DNA of 64,000 nucleotides from Pipra filicauda (GCF_003945595.2 NW_024104320.1:1317288-1381287), one strand, 5' to 3'; counted from the stretch's first letter, positions 1-13,300 are shown. Notes: generated from the letters alone by a model not told the origin. Program-made: numbers and translations.

Positions 1-49
1 TCTATTCTATTCTATTCTATTCTATTCTATTCTATTCTATATTCTATTG
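1..49. repeat. (TCTAT)n microsatellite, cut by the window edge
   Basis: Nine to ten pentanucleotide units start at base 1 with one slip at about position 40. The true left end lies outside the window. Confidence 0.97.
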
Positions 50-851
50 AACCTTAATACACCTAAAACTCAATGGGCTGAATGTTCAGCAATGAGCATG
101 TGCTTAGCATAGACATTGCAAGGATACTCTTTGGCTCTACAGGTGTTTGTGCAAAGCTTTTCATTGCTGCACGTTGTGGATTAGCACATCTAACAACTGC
201 TTCATTTTCCTGATTTCAGATTGAAATAGCAGAGTTTATTCAAACTGATACTTCAGTTAATAAATTATAGAAAAGGTGGACTGTAAATGAGACAGACACA
301 TTATCTTGACCTGGGTGGTTCATTTTTTCATTTAGATATGCTTCAACTTGAGAATAATCAAAAAACAATCCAGCTCTGCTACTGTTGACTTTAAATCAAT
401 TGAATGGAAATATATACTAAGGATGACTTTGTTCTAGTTTGTTTCCTACTTAGCCTTGCACATTATTGTTGGAACAGCCATTGGAAGACATTTTTGTATA
501 TACAAAGCTACATGACATTTGATTTTTATCCTAAACAGTATTTCAAGTACAGACCTCAAAGATTGTCTCGGAGTTGTTTGTCTTTCATCTTATGAGTGCT
601 CATATGAGCTCTTCTGTCTGTCATATACTTCTGTTTATAATGATAAACTTATCCATCTTTACATTTATTTTTATTTTTTGACAAATTCTGTCAGGTCAAG
701 AATCTTCCTCTGTTTTAGTCTTCTAATTATTTAGCCTTTTTTGTTTAATGCTTAGTTTAAGTGATGATAACGTGCCTTCTCTTTGAGGAATGTGTTCACA
801 CACGTCCTATCACAGATTACCTGATTTAAACCCGTGCACTCTTGTAAGGCA

Positions 852-985
852 GGTAACTCTTAGTATTCCATTTTTATAAAGGATCATACCATTACACAGG
901 AAGCTTAAGAGATTTACTCAAGGTCATGGAAGCAACTTGTGACAGAGGTAGAAGTACAACTAAAATCTCACCTCAGTACTTCCCA
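852..985 (-). mobile_element. MIR-like ancient SINE remnant
   Basis: The order of motifs follows the reverse complement of the MIR core. A 'tattccatttttataaagg' segment comes first, then 'aggaagcttaagagattt', 'actcaaggtcatggaagcaa' and 'gacagaggtagaagtac'. These correspond to the conserved blocks that read 'ccattttacagatgagg...ttgcccaaggtcacacagc...ggcagagc'. The match is by eye and the copy is very diverged. Confidence 0.55.
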
Positions 986-3900
986 TTTTCATGCCTTAAC
1001 CCAAAGACAATTTTCTAGCCAAATTAAATTTAATCCACCTCTTCCAAAAAGCCGTGTCTGGCTTTGCTGTGTTGATATTTATCTCCAATAGAAGCCAGAG
1101 GACTTGAAGTTCCCAGTTTGAAATCACTTATATTAGTTGCTTTGTCCTAAACCAAAGTTTATTGGTAGAGTAAGAACGTATTAATCACAGAACAAACAAA
1201 TATATTGCCGCATGCGTGAGTGGGTATTAAGTTTCTTTAGTCAACTTCCTATAGTATGTCAAGTCCAGCTTTCCCTCATCAAAAATCCAACAAAAAGAAA
1301 CCATTAATTCAATAATTGTTTTCCTTCACCCATGTCAGCCTGCCCCTGATCAGATTTTATAGCCTGTAAAGGGTGTTCTGGGCAGCAGCCAGCCCAGAAC
1401 AGCAGTGCCAAACTGTCTTTCAAAACTCATGTTTTGGAATGCAAATATGTACGAGAAGGAAATCGTTTACTAAGGCAAAAAGGATCCCTGCATTAGATGT
1501 TACATACACTGTATGTCTGCACGATGAATGAACACGTTTTCTATCCCTTTTTTGCACCCCACTGAGCTGTCAGCTGAAGCTGCTTCTGCCTCTTGACCTT
1601 TTCACCATTCGTCTTGTATTTCCTAATGCACTGCCTACGCTTGCCTGGGTGCTGAGATCATCTTAGTGAACTTAAATTCAACAGCCGATGAAACAGTGAG
1701 GTAAATAAGAATGTGCTACCGTTCTGTATTGGGTTTACTAACACTGGGTTAATGACCAGTTCAAGTCTGAATGTGTTTTTCTTGCCCATGGATGTCTAGG
1801 AATGTAAGTTGTTTTTTCAGATGAGGCGTCCCAGCTGTGTGCCCAGTGCTGCATTACCTGCTGAGTGATGTGCCTCACTGATGTACCCACACACTGCCTT
1901 CGTTCCTTTCATAAAAGTATGATATTTTTGATTCATGGTCATCTTGTAGTCACTTAACATGTACAAGCTTTTGTCATCCTTGCTTGTTTCTAGCTAATGA
2001 ATCCCCAGTTTAAAGCAGAAATTTCATCTGTTAATCCTGGAATATATCACTATGCACTTTGTATTAGTTAATTTAGTTCAATCCTTTTCTTTTTATTCTA
2101 GATGCTAAGGTCATCAATTTACAGGTGTGATATCCTTATCCTCTACTGAAAATACTACTGATTTAATGTCATATGCAGATTTTATTAGCATAACTCAGCA
2201 GACCATTAATGAAACTTTATGATAAGCCTGAAGATCAATCATGAGAAAATCCACTAGTAAATTTTTCCCATTTTCTTCTATATTACTATAATCATTTACT
2301 ATCTTCCTTCCAGCTAATTCCCTAATCATCTTATAGTCCTTCTATTAATTCCCATTCTCTGCTGTTGAAAAAATAATTTCCCCTGTAGCACAATTTCCAG
2401 TACTGTACTGAATCACAGGTATTTTAAATATTCTTCATCTCCTTGGTGTTAAAAATCAGTTCTTATGTAAGGGAAAGGTATCAGGTTAGTCTGTCACATT
2501 CCCTGCATTGTATGATGAGTAGTGCTGTAGTTACCTAGAACTGTTTTCATTCTCTTAAAGCCTTGCTTTCATCTCTCTGTGTTGTGCTCCAATGGTTATT
2601 TCAGGTTTGATACCTTAGCACCCATTAGTCAGCTTGCTTTTACCTTGCCCCCACGTTCAATGTGCGGGATGAGAAAAAAAAACTAGTAAATTAGCTACAT
2701 GTGGGGGTTCTGGCCCAGAAGACAATGAAAAGGGACTTAAATAGCTAAGGAAGAACACTGAAGAGGAATGAGAACAATGATTTTTGACATTGTGTGTCTC
2801 ACTGAGCCTTGTGCAGCATTGCCACAGGTAGTGTTCATTAGGTTGGGCACCCTGCACTGCTCCCTTTTTTTGTCATGATTTCTACTGTTGCTCTGATTCC
2901 TGCTTGATTTTTTGGTGCATCCTGGTTTTATTGTGGTGGAGATCTTAATATCTTTCCTTGCCCTTATGTGGGACATTCCAGTTGCAACCTCAATTAACCT
3001 GGCAGAGAAGCATAAGCCTGTAAAATGTTTACGCTGGAAGAGATCTCAGGTGCTCAGAGGTGCTTAAATCCCAGTGCAGTTTGCGTTTATAGCACATCAG
3101 CACTGCAGGTGATATGATGCTGGGATTTCTGTTAATAGTTCTGCAACTACTGTTTCAGGTGTACCTGTCATCTAAGATATAGCTTTTGTGCTTGTGCTTC
3201 CATGATCTTTATATTTTGAGTGGTTTGGGGTTTTTTTTAGCTCAGATCTTTACTTTCTTTGCACAGTGTGAAAACTTGGCTTCATTTTCGATGTTATATG
3301 TTCCTTTTCTTTTGTGTCTGTGTATCCAACAAACAAATCATCTGTTCTAATGAAAGGTATTGTGTCTCCTCTGCTTGTCTGCTATTGATCAGTTTCAAAA
3401 CATTGTTGACAGAATTTGTTCATAACAAATTCCTCAACCTTTGCTCAAAATGTTATCCATGCATTAATCACACATTCTCTTGACTTGCAGGTCCTTCTTT
3501 TACAGTCATCCTAAATCTTTTCCTTCCAAATTTCAGGATAGCTGACTAGTTTCTTACTCCAGGGAGCAGTCATATCACCTTCCTCTTCCATCATTTTCAT
3601 GACTTACTTTCTATTGCTCAAGAGTCAAAACTGCCCTTTGGATTTTAAGAAAGGTTCATGGTCTTATTACAACTTATCATTGCAGCCTGGTCCTTGCTCA
3701 TTTTACTATGGCCCCTCTTACAGCCCCCTTCTTTACATCATGTATTTCTATCAAAAGAATGTTACTGCCATAGGTTTGGACCCTCTCTATTCATCTTTCA
3801 GCTCTGTGTAAAAACAAATTGTTCATTTTATAGCTGACCTTGGCAATAAAATTTCCCATAGTAAATTGTATGAAGGTACTATAAAAGTAAAAATTGACTT

Positions 3901-6900
3901 GTGTGCAATTATTGTGAGTACTAAGAAAGTCATTGTGACTGATTGCTGAAAAATATTTATTTCCTGTTTAATTATGCAATATATGCTCTCAGTGATATAC
4001 ACTTTTGACATAGTACTGCTTGTGAGCAAAATGTTGAGTTTTAAGATATTAAGATGAATCTTATTCCTCCTGGAGAGGTTTGTCTAAATGCCTTTAATTT
4101 CAAATCCAGATTGGCTTTATTTCCACTGTAATTAGCTTTTGAATGAGACCAGTTTAAATATTCTGCAGTTGTTTCTTTTCCGGAAGAAAAGGATGATAAA
4201 AGTATCTTTTTGCAAAATGAAACAGAAACAAATCTGTGACAGATCCTCTTTTTTTTTTTTTTTAATTTTTAAATAATATCCTCTTATTGCATTTGTCTGT
4301 CTGCCCTCCCACACTACCCTGAATCACAAGTCTGTATGTGATGAAAGAGCAATAATATTTGCTTTTCAGGGTTGAATGATCAAGTTACCTCCGGTGGCTG
4401 AATTCTATTACACAAGTGATAGTGCAGTGACATTTCCAAAGTGTGAGTGATCGTGGTTTTCTTCTATGGCTATGGGCTACAAGGAATATAAATTCTGGTA
4501 GCACTGCATGGACGTGACTTCAGAGGAGTCATAGCCAGGATTGCACTAACAGGATAAACAAAGGTTTTGAAGACTATTTAGTGAGCAGACATTATGAATA
4601 ATTAAGTAAAAATGTTTTGGTTTATAGTGGTCCAAGCAGAACTGAAAACACACATAAATATGTCGATAATGCTTCTGCACAACAGTGTTCATAAATGCTC
4701 ATTAATTATTGCTACATTTTTATCTATTGTGTTTTAAACTTTCCTTTTATGTTTTAAATGCATAAATAGAGTTACGCAGTAGTGATCATTATATTTTATA
4801 GAACAATAGGTTTCTCGATCAGTATTGAGCCTCTGCTGTGCTGGGGGTTATTACAGACATTTAAGAAGACATGCACTTGGCACAAAGAGCTGAAAGATAA
4901 TGGCCATATTATTGACTGGACTGCGGTGTTCCTAAAGCTTTAAATGTTTTCCACTGGCTGATATTTATATCATAAGGCAATAAAGCCATTTCCTGACTTT
5001 TTGCACTGTGAACACAGAGTCTGGCTGGAACCCACAGTTCAGCTGGTCTCTGAGCTCACAAAGTGCTAATCAACTCCTGAAGGAGGAACAAGGTTCAGAT
5101 GTCTGAACCTAAACTAATCAAAACAACTATTTTCTCTGAAAATTATTATCTGCCTATGAAGCAAATATTTCCCCGTCTGTCTGGAGACCTTTTTGCCAAG
5201 TCTATTTTTCATTATTTTTTGGCATCATGCTGTGATCCTGTTAGATTTCAGAACAGGGGCTGAACTATACAAGGCATTAGTTGAGACTTCCCCAGGAAAG
5301 CTGTGTGTGGAAAGGCATTTAAGTGGCACATTTTCTGAGTCATTATAATGTGGTGCTAGCAGTTCTTGCTGCTGGCTCAATGTGAAACTAACCTGTTCAG
5401 ATAAATAAGTCTTCCTTTCTAAGTGTAGTTTGTCTAGCAGTATTTTAGAAGCACTTAATATTTTTTAATTTGCTTCCAAAGGAAAAAACAGGTTAATTAA
5501 TTCTCACTGCTTGTGCAAGCAAACGTGCACAGTGACTTCAGATCTTAGATTAATGCTACGTATCACAAATAAAACTTCTCTTTGGAAAGGTTAATCCAAT
5601 TGAATCCTAGAGATAAGGCTGCTTGCTAAATAAATAAGTTGATTTATGTTAAGAAATCAGAATTAATTTGAACATGCTGACGAACAGAAGGACTTGCTTC
5701 TTGGCCAATAAAATCCTAAATTATTTAAAATAGATATGTTGCTTTTTCACCAGAATTTGTATAATGTATTCAAGTTAAGTTATTGACTAATTCAGATCGA
5801 AGGCTTTGCTTTTATCCAGAGGAGATGACATACTAGAATCTGCTTAAATGCCAAGTAAATGATTGTTAAAAACTAAGGAACATGATTGAACTGAGTCACC
5901 ATTCCCTTAATGAGTGTTTAAGGAGGGATACTTAGATGTCTCTATGGAATTCTTTAAAGTAAAAGAAGGGAAATTTGTTTGAGAAGTACATACTTCAGCA
6001 TCATCACAATGTAATGTATTGTTTTGACACAATGCTGCTTATGTTGCAGTAGATAAGAATGCATTTATAAGTGGCATCTACATCCTGAAAGGGACCTCAG
6101 TTTTAGCAGCAATACCACTATCATCAACATGTTCAAAAATTTGATCAGTATAATGTTAGTGTCACTGCAGATAATACTAAGAATAGCCAGAATTAATTAC
6201 CCAACCTACATTCCTTAGCTGAAATTCTTATTGAAGCCAGTAGGAAATTTGCCAAAACAAGGATAGATAGGAGCATGATGGTTTGCTATTCTTCTATTTA
6301 TTTAATGAAATTATAATTACATATTGATGAATTGGGTTTTTTGTTTGTTTGGTTGTGGGTTTTTTCCAGAAAATTTTAAGTGGTAATATGTTTTACAAAT
6401 TGAATACATCCAGCTCTGTGAAGATTAGTGGTGAGAAATCAAAGTAGGAATAAGCCAAATTCATGTCATGCCCATTTGAATTTTTCATAAATTGCAATTC
6501 AGTGCTTTGTTTCAGTCTTCCTGTGAGTCTGGCTATCTTCAGACTTTGGACTTGAACTTGGCTTTGAATTTATTATGTTTCTGGTGGGCTACTACCACCC
6601 TACTCATTGGCTCAGCTCTGCACTAAACTAACATAAACCTTCTGTACATTAACAACTCTGGCTCTGTTCTCTCTCTTTGACAGACGCACACAAAATCAGC
6701 CAGTGTTCAAGACAGTTGTGCATAGATGAAGAACAAACAGACAAACCTCCCATGTGAAGTATCCTATAAGCGACCCACAACATCCTGAGTTATTGTTTCA
6801 ATGACAAATTATAATTCCACTTTAGATTAAGCTTGATGCCAAACCTAGGTTGCATTTCTCATGCGTTGATAAGAACTGAAGTGCATCCTCTTGATTTAAA

Positions 6901-6971
6901 CCTAAAGAAATGCAAGATTGTTTAAAAGTTTAGTGTCCTATAGTAATATTTTTAAGCTGGTAAATTGTTAC

Positions 6972-8891
6972 CTGGTAAGTGATATGAACGATGGGTGGTT
7001 CCTGTGAGCACGGATAGGCCAAAGATATCCTCCTCCCGTTTCTGGCGAAGTCCGTTATTTCAGAGAGACTCACTTGTAACTCATTGAAGCTGCCACAAAG
7101 TCTCTCTAAATTTCTAGATATGTGACTCACTCCTCTTTCACTTGGCAAATTGTTGTTTTTAGGAGAACTTGGTGTTTCTCGGATCTCATTGAACTGCACT
7201 TTAGGGGATGTTGGTCTGCTGGAAATCCTGGTAGGTGATCCAAAACCACGAAGAGACACTGAGCGATTCGTAGGTTCAGCATCCAAAGTTTCCAAGGCCA
7301 CCGGGGAGTCACCTGGGAGCCTTTTTTCATCCAGGTCACTCACACTTGATGAAGAGCTCTGCTCATAACTAGGGCTCTTTACTTCTTCGATGAGTCTTCT
7401 CCTACCACTTGGTGATTGAATAACTGTGCTTCTTGGTATTAACAGTTCCCTGCTTTGAGGTTGGTCTTCTGTAGCAAGACTTTCAAAGAACTTTCTTTTT
7501 CCAGGTATATTAACAGAGGATTCAAAGTTATAAAACATATTCTGCTTAGTCTCCGGCAACGCTGAAGAATTTTCTTCCAGCATCAATTCTTTGATCATGA
7601 GACGTATTACATACCTGTCTGAACTTGTAGATGGAATGAGATTAGGATCAGGGAACTTCTGCTTACCAATCAGAATCAGTAAGAGTTTATCTGTTAAAAA
7701 GCATAAGCCTTTTGGTCTTTCATTTTTTTCCAGCTGGATTTGTTGAATATGAGGCATGCAGGAAGAGGTTACTGAATACACCAGAACAATGTTAGAAGTA
7801 TTAGAGGCTAATGCCACAATCTGAGCTCTAAGATCAAAAGCCATTATATCAGGAACCAGAATACCTGGGATGGTGACTTTTCTGGTGGTGGTTACTTTCC
7901 TCTCAAAAGTCACCAAGATCAAGTGAGAAGAATCTTGACCATTTGTTGCTGCAGAGTCTTTGCGTTTCAGAGTGACGAGAGGACTGGGATCAGACCGACG
8001 GTGGTTTGCAAGGATATGGGTTAAATCCACTGGACCTGACGAAGAAGAAGCAACTGAATCAACACCTGATCTATCTGAATCTATGGACTTTCTTCTCGTG
8101 TCCAGTGAGTATTCCTCATCACCAAGCACCAGAGCAGAGTGTGAGATTAAAGAACCAGCTTCTGTACCAGACGGCACATCAAATGCAATGCCTGCATTGA
8201 AGCCACAGATATTATCTAAAGGAAGCTCAGTAGCTACAGCAATTTGGAAATCCAGTGTAGCTTCTATAGCACAGATATAACCTCCCACATCAAAGACTGG
8301 GCAAAAGGAGCAGATATTTAGAGTTTTCTGAGCATTATCCCATATGTAGGAGTGCAAGGCACTGCCTATAGCAACTACTAAGCGATTACCATCCTTCGTC
8401 CAGCAAGCACAGTGGATGAGCCCACTGCTCTTGATATCTGCCTTAACCCGTGCGTTGTCAGTACGAACAGCATGCAAGACTGAAGCATCCCGTTTTGTAA
8501 GCACAGCCAAGACCTCCTTCTTTGGATGCCAGACACAGCCCTGAGAGAGCAGTGGGAATGGCTCACCAACTTCACAAGTCTGAGAAATCAATGGTTTTTT
8601 CCTGTCTGCAGTGCTGTAGCGCAGCTGCCAAATGCTTACGTGCTTTTTGTGCTGAACGGCGAGCAGAGCTGGGGTGTCTGTAGAGCAACATGGGCCCCAG
8701 TAAAGCCCATGAACATGTTCAAATTGGCCAAGAACACTTGAGTCTCCAAATTTCAGCTCTCCATTTTGGTAGTATAAAGCGGTCAGTATCACTTGTTTCC
8801 CATCTGTCCAAGCAATTCCATGCATGGGATGGATGGCCTGATATAAAGCATTGAGGCCAGTTCTCAGCAGCTTTGCCTTTCCCAGTTCCAT
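6972..8891 (-). CDS. WDCP: WDCP large coding exon (WD repeat and coiled-coil containing protein), partial gene
   Basis: This exon encodes the first 640 residues of WDCP (formerly C2orf44), a cytosolic scaffold-like protein reported to bind the kinase HCK. The reading starts at ATG 8891-8889, giving [16 protein letters not shown], which matches the human N-terminus as I remember it. The frame stays open upstream to a TTG at 8927, but that is not the start; the ATG has G at -3 and +4. WD-like blade sequence is seen near residues 25-90 ([21 protein letters not shown]) and 157-184 ([18 protein letters not shown]). A Ser/Thr/Pro-rich stretch follows, then a short heptad-like segment near 590-615 ([19 protein letters not shown]). 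The exon ends in HITYQ at a codon boundary, directly before a donor (GTAACA on the minus strand, 6971-6966). The same phase is expected from the human protein. The frame runs 13 codons into the intron before a stop at 6930. The final roughly 80-100 residues are not encoded in this window. Confidence 0.96.
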
Positions 8892-9753
8892 CTCTTCAAG
8901 ATTTCTCTCTAATGGTGGTTGTTCCAAAGTACAGAATCCACAGAATTCAGTTGTAGTTCACGATGAGGAAAATTTTTTCGCATGTCTTCTTCCCTTCCTT
9001 TCCAGAATGAAGCTGGTTTTTTCTGCTCATAATCCAAGCGCCTATATTGTGAACTCCTTCCCTGTAGGCCTGCAGCTGCTCTTCTAAGTATAAATCCATG
9101 TGAAAGCTGCTTTGGCTATGTCTTTTCCTGGGAGGAGTTACATCTTCATGTGATGGCTAACAAGGTTTAACCAATTACTGTGCATTTTCGTAGAAGACTA
9201 TTTTTAACTCTTCACTGCTGAGAATATATTTAAAAATAGCACCCTAATACCTCGACCTTCAGTGAATGAAGGTCTTAAGTGAAGAGAGAGATCATATACT
9301 GTTAAGCCTAAGTATTGAGCTACAGCCTGAAATAATGACCTGACACTTTTTTCAGCCAGCCTTTGAAGGATAAAAGAAGATTTAAACATAACTGAGAACT
9401 GTATGAGGCAGATTGCAATCTCTGATGGGCAGCACCTTTCAAAGATACAAGATCCTAAGTGGCTACAAAAGGAAAGGAGTGAAGGGAAATCATGCTCTGT
9501 TCTATTATCAGTTACAAGAGAATGAAGGAAGGTGAGATTTAAAAAAAGAAAAAAAAAAGCAAAGTAGTCTAGAAGCAAAGACAGCTGATTAGTGATTAGA
9601 GTCTGTTTTACTGGGACAGATTTCCTAGCTACAAATATATATTGATCTCTTCCTTGGTCTTCCCAGCCACCTGTGTCTGAGGGCTGTTCCCTCATCACAT
9701 AGACAAAATGTGAAGGGGAAGCCAAAATTTTCCTTTTTCTTTTAACTCCACAG

Positions 9754-10280
9754 TGTCTACAATATGTACCATAACATGGTGCAAGATCCTTGAGTTGACA
9801 AAGACCCAGAGGAACCAACTGATAAACTCCTGTAACACAGCAGGGCCCTGTGAGGATATGCCAGTTTGGGTCAGCTGCACTGTTTCAGGCTCAGAGCTGG
9901 CTCAGAGGGACTGCCTTTGGTGTCTCCACCCTTCCCTCCTCAGTGCATCCTTCTCTGGGGGTACCTTGGACAAAGCTTGTGGATCGCTGAGCATAAATGG
10001 TCAGGGTGGGATTAATTACTTAAATATAAGCAACCATTGCTATTTTCAGTGCCCTAATATAACTGAGGCAGCCACACTGGGCTGGCAGATGTGGCATAGG
10101 ACTTATAGAGTAGTAGTGCCATTCTGGAATGGCAGTTGGCAACAAAGAGATGATCCCTACATAGTCCCTAGACTGTCTAAGATGGCATTAAAAGCTTATA
10201 TGAAGGTGACTGAATCTCATCCTCAGCACCTTTTTGTAATTCTTGTTTTGCCAGTGTGTCTCCTTTCAGCTTTCATGTAA
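9754..10280 (+). CDS. Candidate terminal exon of an unrecognised cysteine-rich glycoprotein gene, antisense within the WDCP intron
   Basis: The plus-strand frame is open for 175 codons to a TAA at 10278-10280. It is preceded by a strong acceptor: a long T/C tract (9728-9748) then CCACAG ending at 9753, so the exon would begin at 9754 with two bases of a split codon. The product has ten cysteines before the C-terminal tail, spread over the first ~110 residues. Three N-glycosylation sequons (NIS, NIT, NGS) lie in the C-terminal half. A 17-residue hydrophobic end (HLFVILVLPVCLLSAFM) looks like a GPI-anchor signal or short membrane tail. ATTAAA (10302-10307) and AATAAA (10313-10318) follow within 40 bases of the stop, fitting a real 3' end. 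No signal peptide is encoded here, so an upstream exon is required; I could not find it. I do not recognise the family and assign no function. The frame could still be accidental. Confidence 0.5.
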
Positions 10281-10301
10281 TTTGTGTATCTTACTTTTTA
10301 C

Positions 10302-10318
10302 ATTAAAAAGTTAATAAA
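10302..10318 (+). terminator. Overlapping poly(A) signals (ATTAAA and AATAAA)
   Basis: The hexamers at 10302-10307 and 10313-10318 lie 22 and 33 bases after the stop of the candidate exon. They are followed by an 8-bp stem-loop (10320-10339). The placement fits a very short 3' UTR on the plus strand. Confidence 0.45.
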
Positions 10319-13300
10319 TTAAACCTCGGGAGAGGTTTACAAATTATCAATGTAAAAACTATAGTTGAACATGTAAGACGTAACTATATACATTCTGCAT
10401 CTTTGGCTGATTTATACATTATATATTTTTATAGTACCACTTGGGGGAAACAAAAGTCTCATTGAAGGCAGTTGGACCTCTACTGTAAGAATATTTTTAA
10501 TATCCTTTTTCCAGGTATATTTACTGAGGACGCTTAGTACCACTAAAGAATTCCCAAGTGTATGTAAAGTAATCATCTCACATGCTCATTCACAGCTACT
10601 TGCTTTTTGTGGATTATTTCATGAAGATTACATTCAAAAGAAAGCCCTTTTTATTTGTCAAGGACAAACCAGCAAGGATGACTGGAATAGGTAAAAGTTA
10701 AAAAGCTAAATATGTAGGTTAGAAGATCCCTTTTTATGCAAGACTTCTAAATTTTTGGTCTTTGTCTGTGCTTCTGGTGAAACCATGTTTTTTAGTGATT
10801 TTACCTTACCCATTGCTGGCACAGATGCCCCACTGCCATACCTATTTTACTGGGAGCTCTGACTACTCTGTTCTTCCTCCAAGTGGTAGCAGGATTATTT
10901 TGTCCTTTATTAGCAGTAACTTCTTACCCATAGTAGTTATAATTAATAGATTACATTAAAATACAATCCCAGCAGCTCCACAAATTGGCAGAGTCTGTAT
11001 AAGATATTTTTGGTTTGCTTTAAAATAATGATGCTTCTCTGCTTTGCTGTCTTCTGCATGTATTTTGCTGAAACTGATAAAGCTATTCTTTAGCACAGCA
11101 TCTCATCTATATTCTGCACCATTGTGCTTTAAATATCCTAACAAAACTGTGTTGCAGCTGGATTCTAGCAACCTAGAGTGTGGTTTGGATGCAGAAACTC
11201 CTTCTGCATCAGCGTGAGTGAAATGCTCAGATGTTTCGCTAGGGATGATGGGTGTTCTGAAGCTGTGCAGACATCTTGAGAGCATGGACTGACTATTCAT
11301 GTGGAAGATCCAACTTTATTTGCGGTTGTTTTTTTTTTCATTTCATCATCTCTTAAAGCATCCGCTCTTCAGCAGTGTCTCTGACATTATCAGAGGCTGA
11401 ATCTATGAGATTTACCAGTAACAGAATCATCCTCAGTTCTGGAATTCAGGTCATCTCACAAACAGCAAAATCTTGCAAAATATTTGCAGCAGAGCCACAG
11501 TGAGCTTTTTATCTCTCTCTGAAGGCATTAGGAAATAGGACTTCATTTGATGTACTTATGTTTATTTATAGTTAATTCTCTAAGATTTTTAGATATAAAA
11601 ATGGCAACATCCACAAAGTTCCACTGGCATGGTAGTGAGCATTAGTTTGTTGTGGCCTTTTAAAAAATTTATAATGCTCAGTGTTCCTTGAAATCTGCAG
11701 GGTTTGGACACAATGTGAGCTCTATTTTGTAGCAATTGAGCTGGAACCTCGGAATCCATTTGGGATAACATTTGAGGATCTCAAGGAAAATTCCCTCCCA
11801 TGGTTCATTCTGTGGGTGTTTTTCTGTGGGAGGCAATAATGTGGGCAAGGAACTTCTGAGAGAACAGAATCATCTGGTACCCCCATAAACACTATATATG
11901 ACAAAACTCACTTGAGATAAGATTATCTTTCAGATTGTATCTTTAAAAAACGGAAAACTTGTAAAATATACAAATGGTGAAAAACCATAAGTTATGCCAT
12001 GACTGTAGAAATTAAATTATACTGGAGATCAAAGCAGGCACAAGGTGAATATAAGAGACAATTCACTTTTTTTTTGGCACAGCCTCATCTTTAAAAGCAG
12101 GATAAAAATAGAGAGAAAAAAACAAATTCCCCTCATTCAGTTATTGTATTCTTCAGGGGAAAAAATATAAATAATATTTCTGCATTACCCTGGCATGCAT
12201 AGATCTCTATAGCACACACTCAAAATATAGGCTGGTAATTGAAACTCTCCTGGCAATACCACAGACTTCCACCAGGACCCCAGAAAGCAACACAAAGAGT
12301 AACCTGTTAGAAATCTGAGACACTCTCATGTGTGACCACAGTCTTTACACTGACAATGACCTAGATTCTGACCTATTAGCATCTCTGTGTCTCTGATAAA
12401 CTTTGGCACAACTCAGATCAGAATGTCACCTGTGGTTTAAATAAGGTGTTGCAGCGGGCAGCACCTTGGCTGGCTCTGCCCTGCAATGTGATTCCAGCCA
12501 GGTGCTTTGGAGGAGATGGTTGTTAGAAGTAAAGTCCAAAACTGAACAATGAGCTACACACAGCTGTCAGTTGGTAGCCATGAGTTCCCATGGTTCATAA
12601 CGAGTGCTGGAAAATTAATCCAGCCTTCACCATTGTGAAGGGTGAGCTGCCCCTTTTGTATAATACTGATTTTATATTGCTGTTTTCCCACATTGCTCTG
12701 CTTATTATTCAGGGAAACAGTGAATACTTTTTGTGTTCAATATGGATCAGAGATAATGAGTTTGAGGTTCTTAAATATATTTACCTGTCTATTTGTTGTC
12801 CAATGGGAGATTGGTATCTAAATATCTCTGTGGATCTGAGCCTTGCTGGAGAAGCTGAGTTTCAGACTTAATTTTCTCCTTTACTCATGGTAAAATAACT
12901 CTGCCAGGCTAAATCTTGCTTCAAGTTGATTAAATTGATGTTAATATTCCTGGTGACTTCAGAGGAAGACAGATCCAGCTAAATATGTAAAAAAGTAAGA
13001 GTAATAATTTTTCTAATACTAATTGAACTCAACTTTATGAAATGTCTAATGCTTTGTGGTATTTTTACTTCAAAAGCATTTCTATTTAAAGCTAGTCAGC
13101 ATGATTTCACCAATTTAAGTTGATGTGTCATTTACTTCAACACTTTCAAGACACTTGAGTATTTATTTACGTAATAAATATATATTAAATGTCTTTATTT
13201 TTCCACATGGACATTTCTTTGCCTTGAGATCTGATTTCAAAAAATAGTTATCTGTCATCAGCTAACTGGAACTGAACGTGAAAGTGATGCGCAGTTAATA

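Larger units (their letters stand above)
1..6971 (-). other. WDCP downstream intron (no gene seen)
   Basis: This is AT-rich sequence 3' of the WDCP large exon on the minus strand. The donor at 6966-6971 makes it intronic for WDCP. I looked on the minus strand for the conserved C-terminal exon (family motifs such as GPVVEKRAVLLCDGKLRL) and did not find it. The intron therefore exceeds 6.9 kb or the exon has diverged beyond recognition. The stretch contains a TCTAT microsatellite at the very start and a MIR-like remnant near 852-985. Short homopolymer runs occur near 4247-4263 and 6335-6367. The short open frames here have no coding character that I recognise. Confidence 0.6.

Noticed and set aside
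7127..8741. Plus- and minus-strand frames of 64-106 codons over WDCP
   Set aside because: They are shadows of the conserved WDCP frame.
8892..8927. Upstream in-frame extension of WDCP to a TTG at 8927 (12 extra residues)
   Set aside because: The ATG at 8891 gives the N-terminus expected for the family (MELGK...) and has a good initiation context; TTG is not a credible start here.
9204..9818. 204-codon minus-strand frame
   Set aside because: It begins at TTG, overlaps the better supported plus-strand exon, has no recognised motif, and a frame of this length is within reach of chance in the window.
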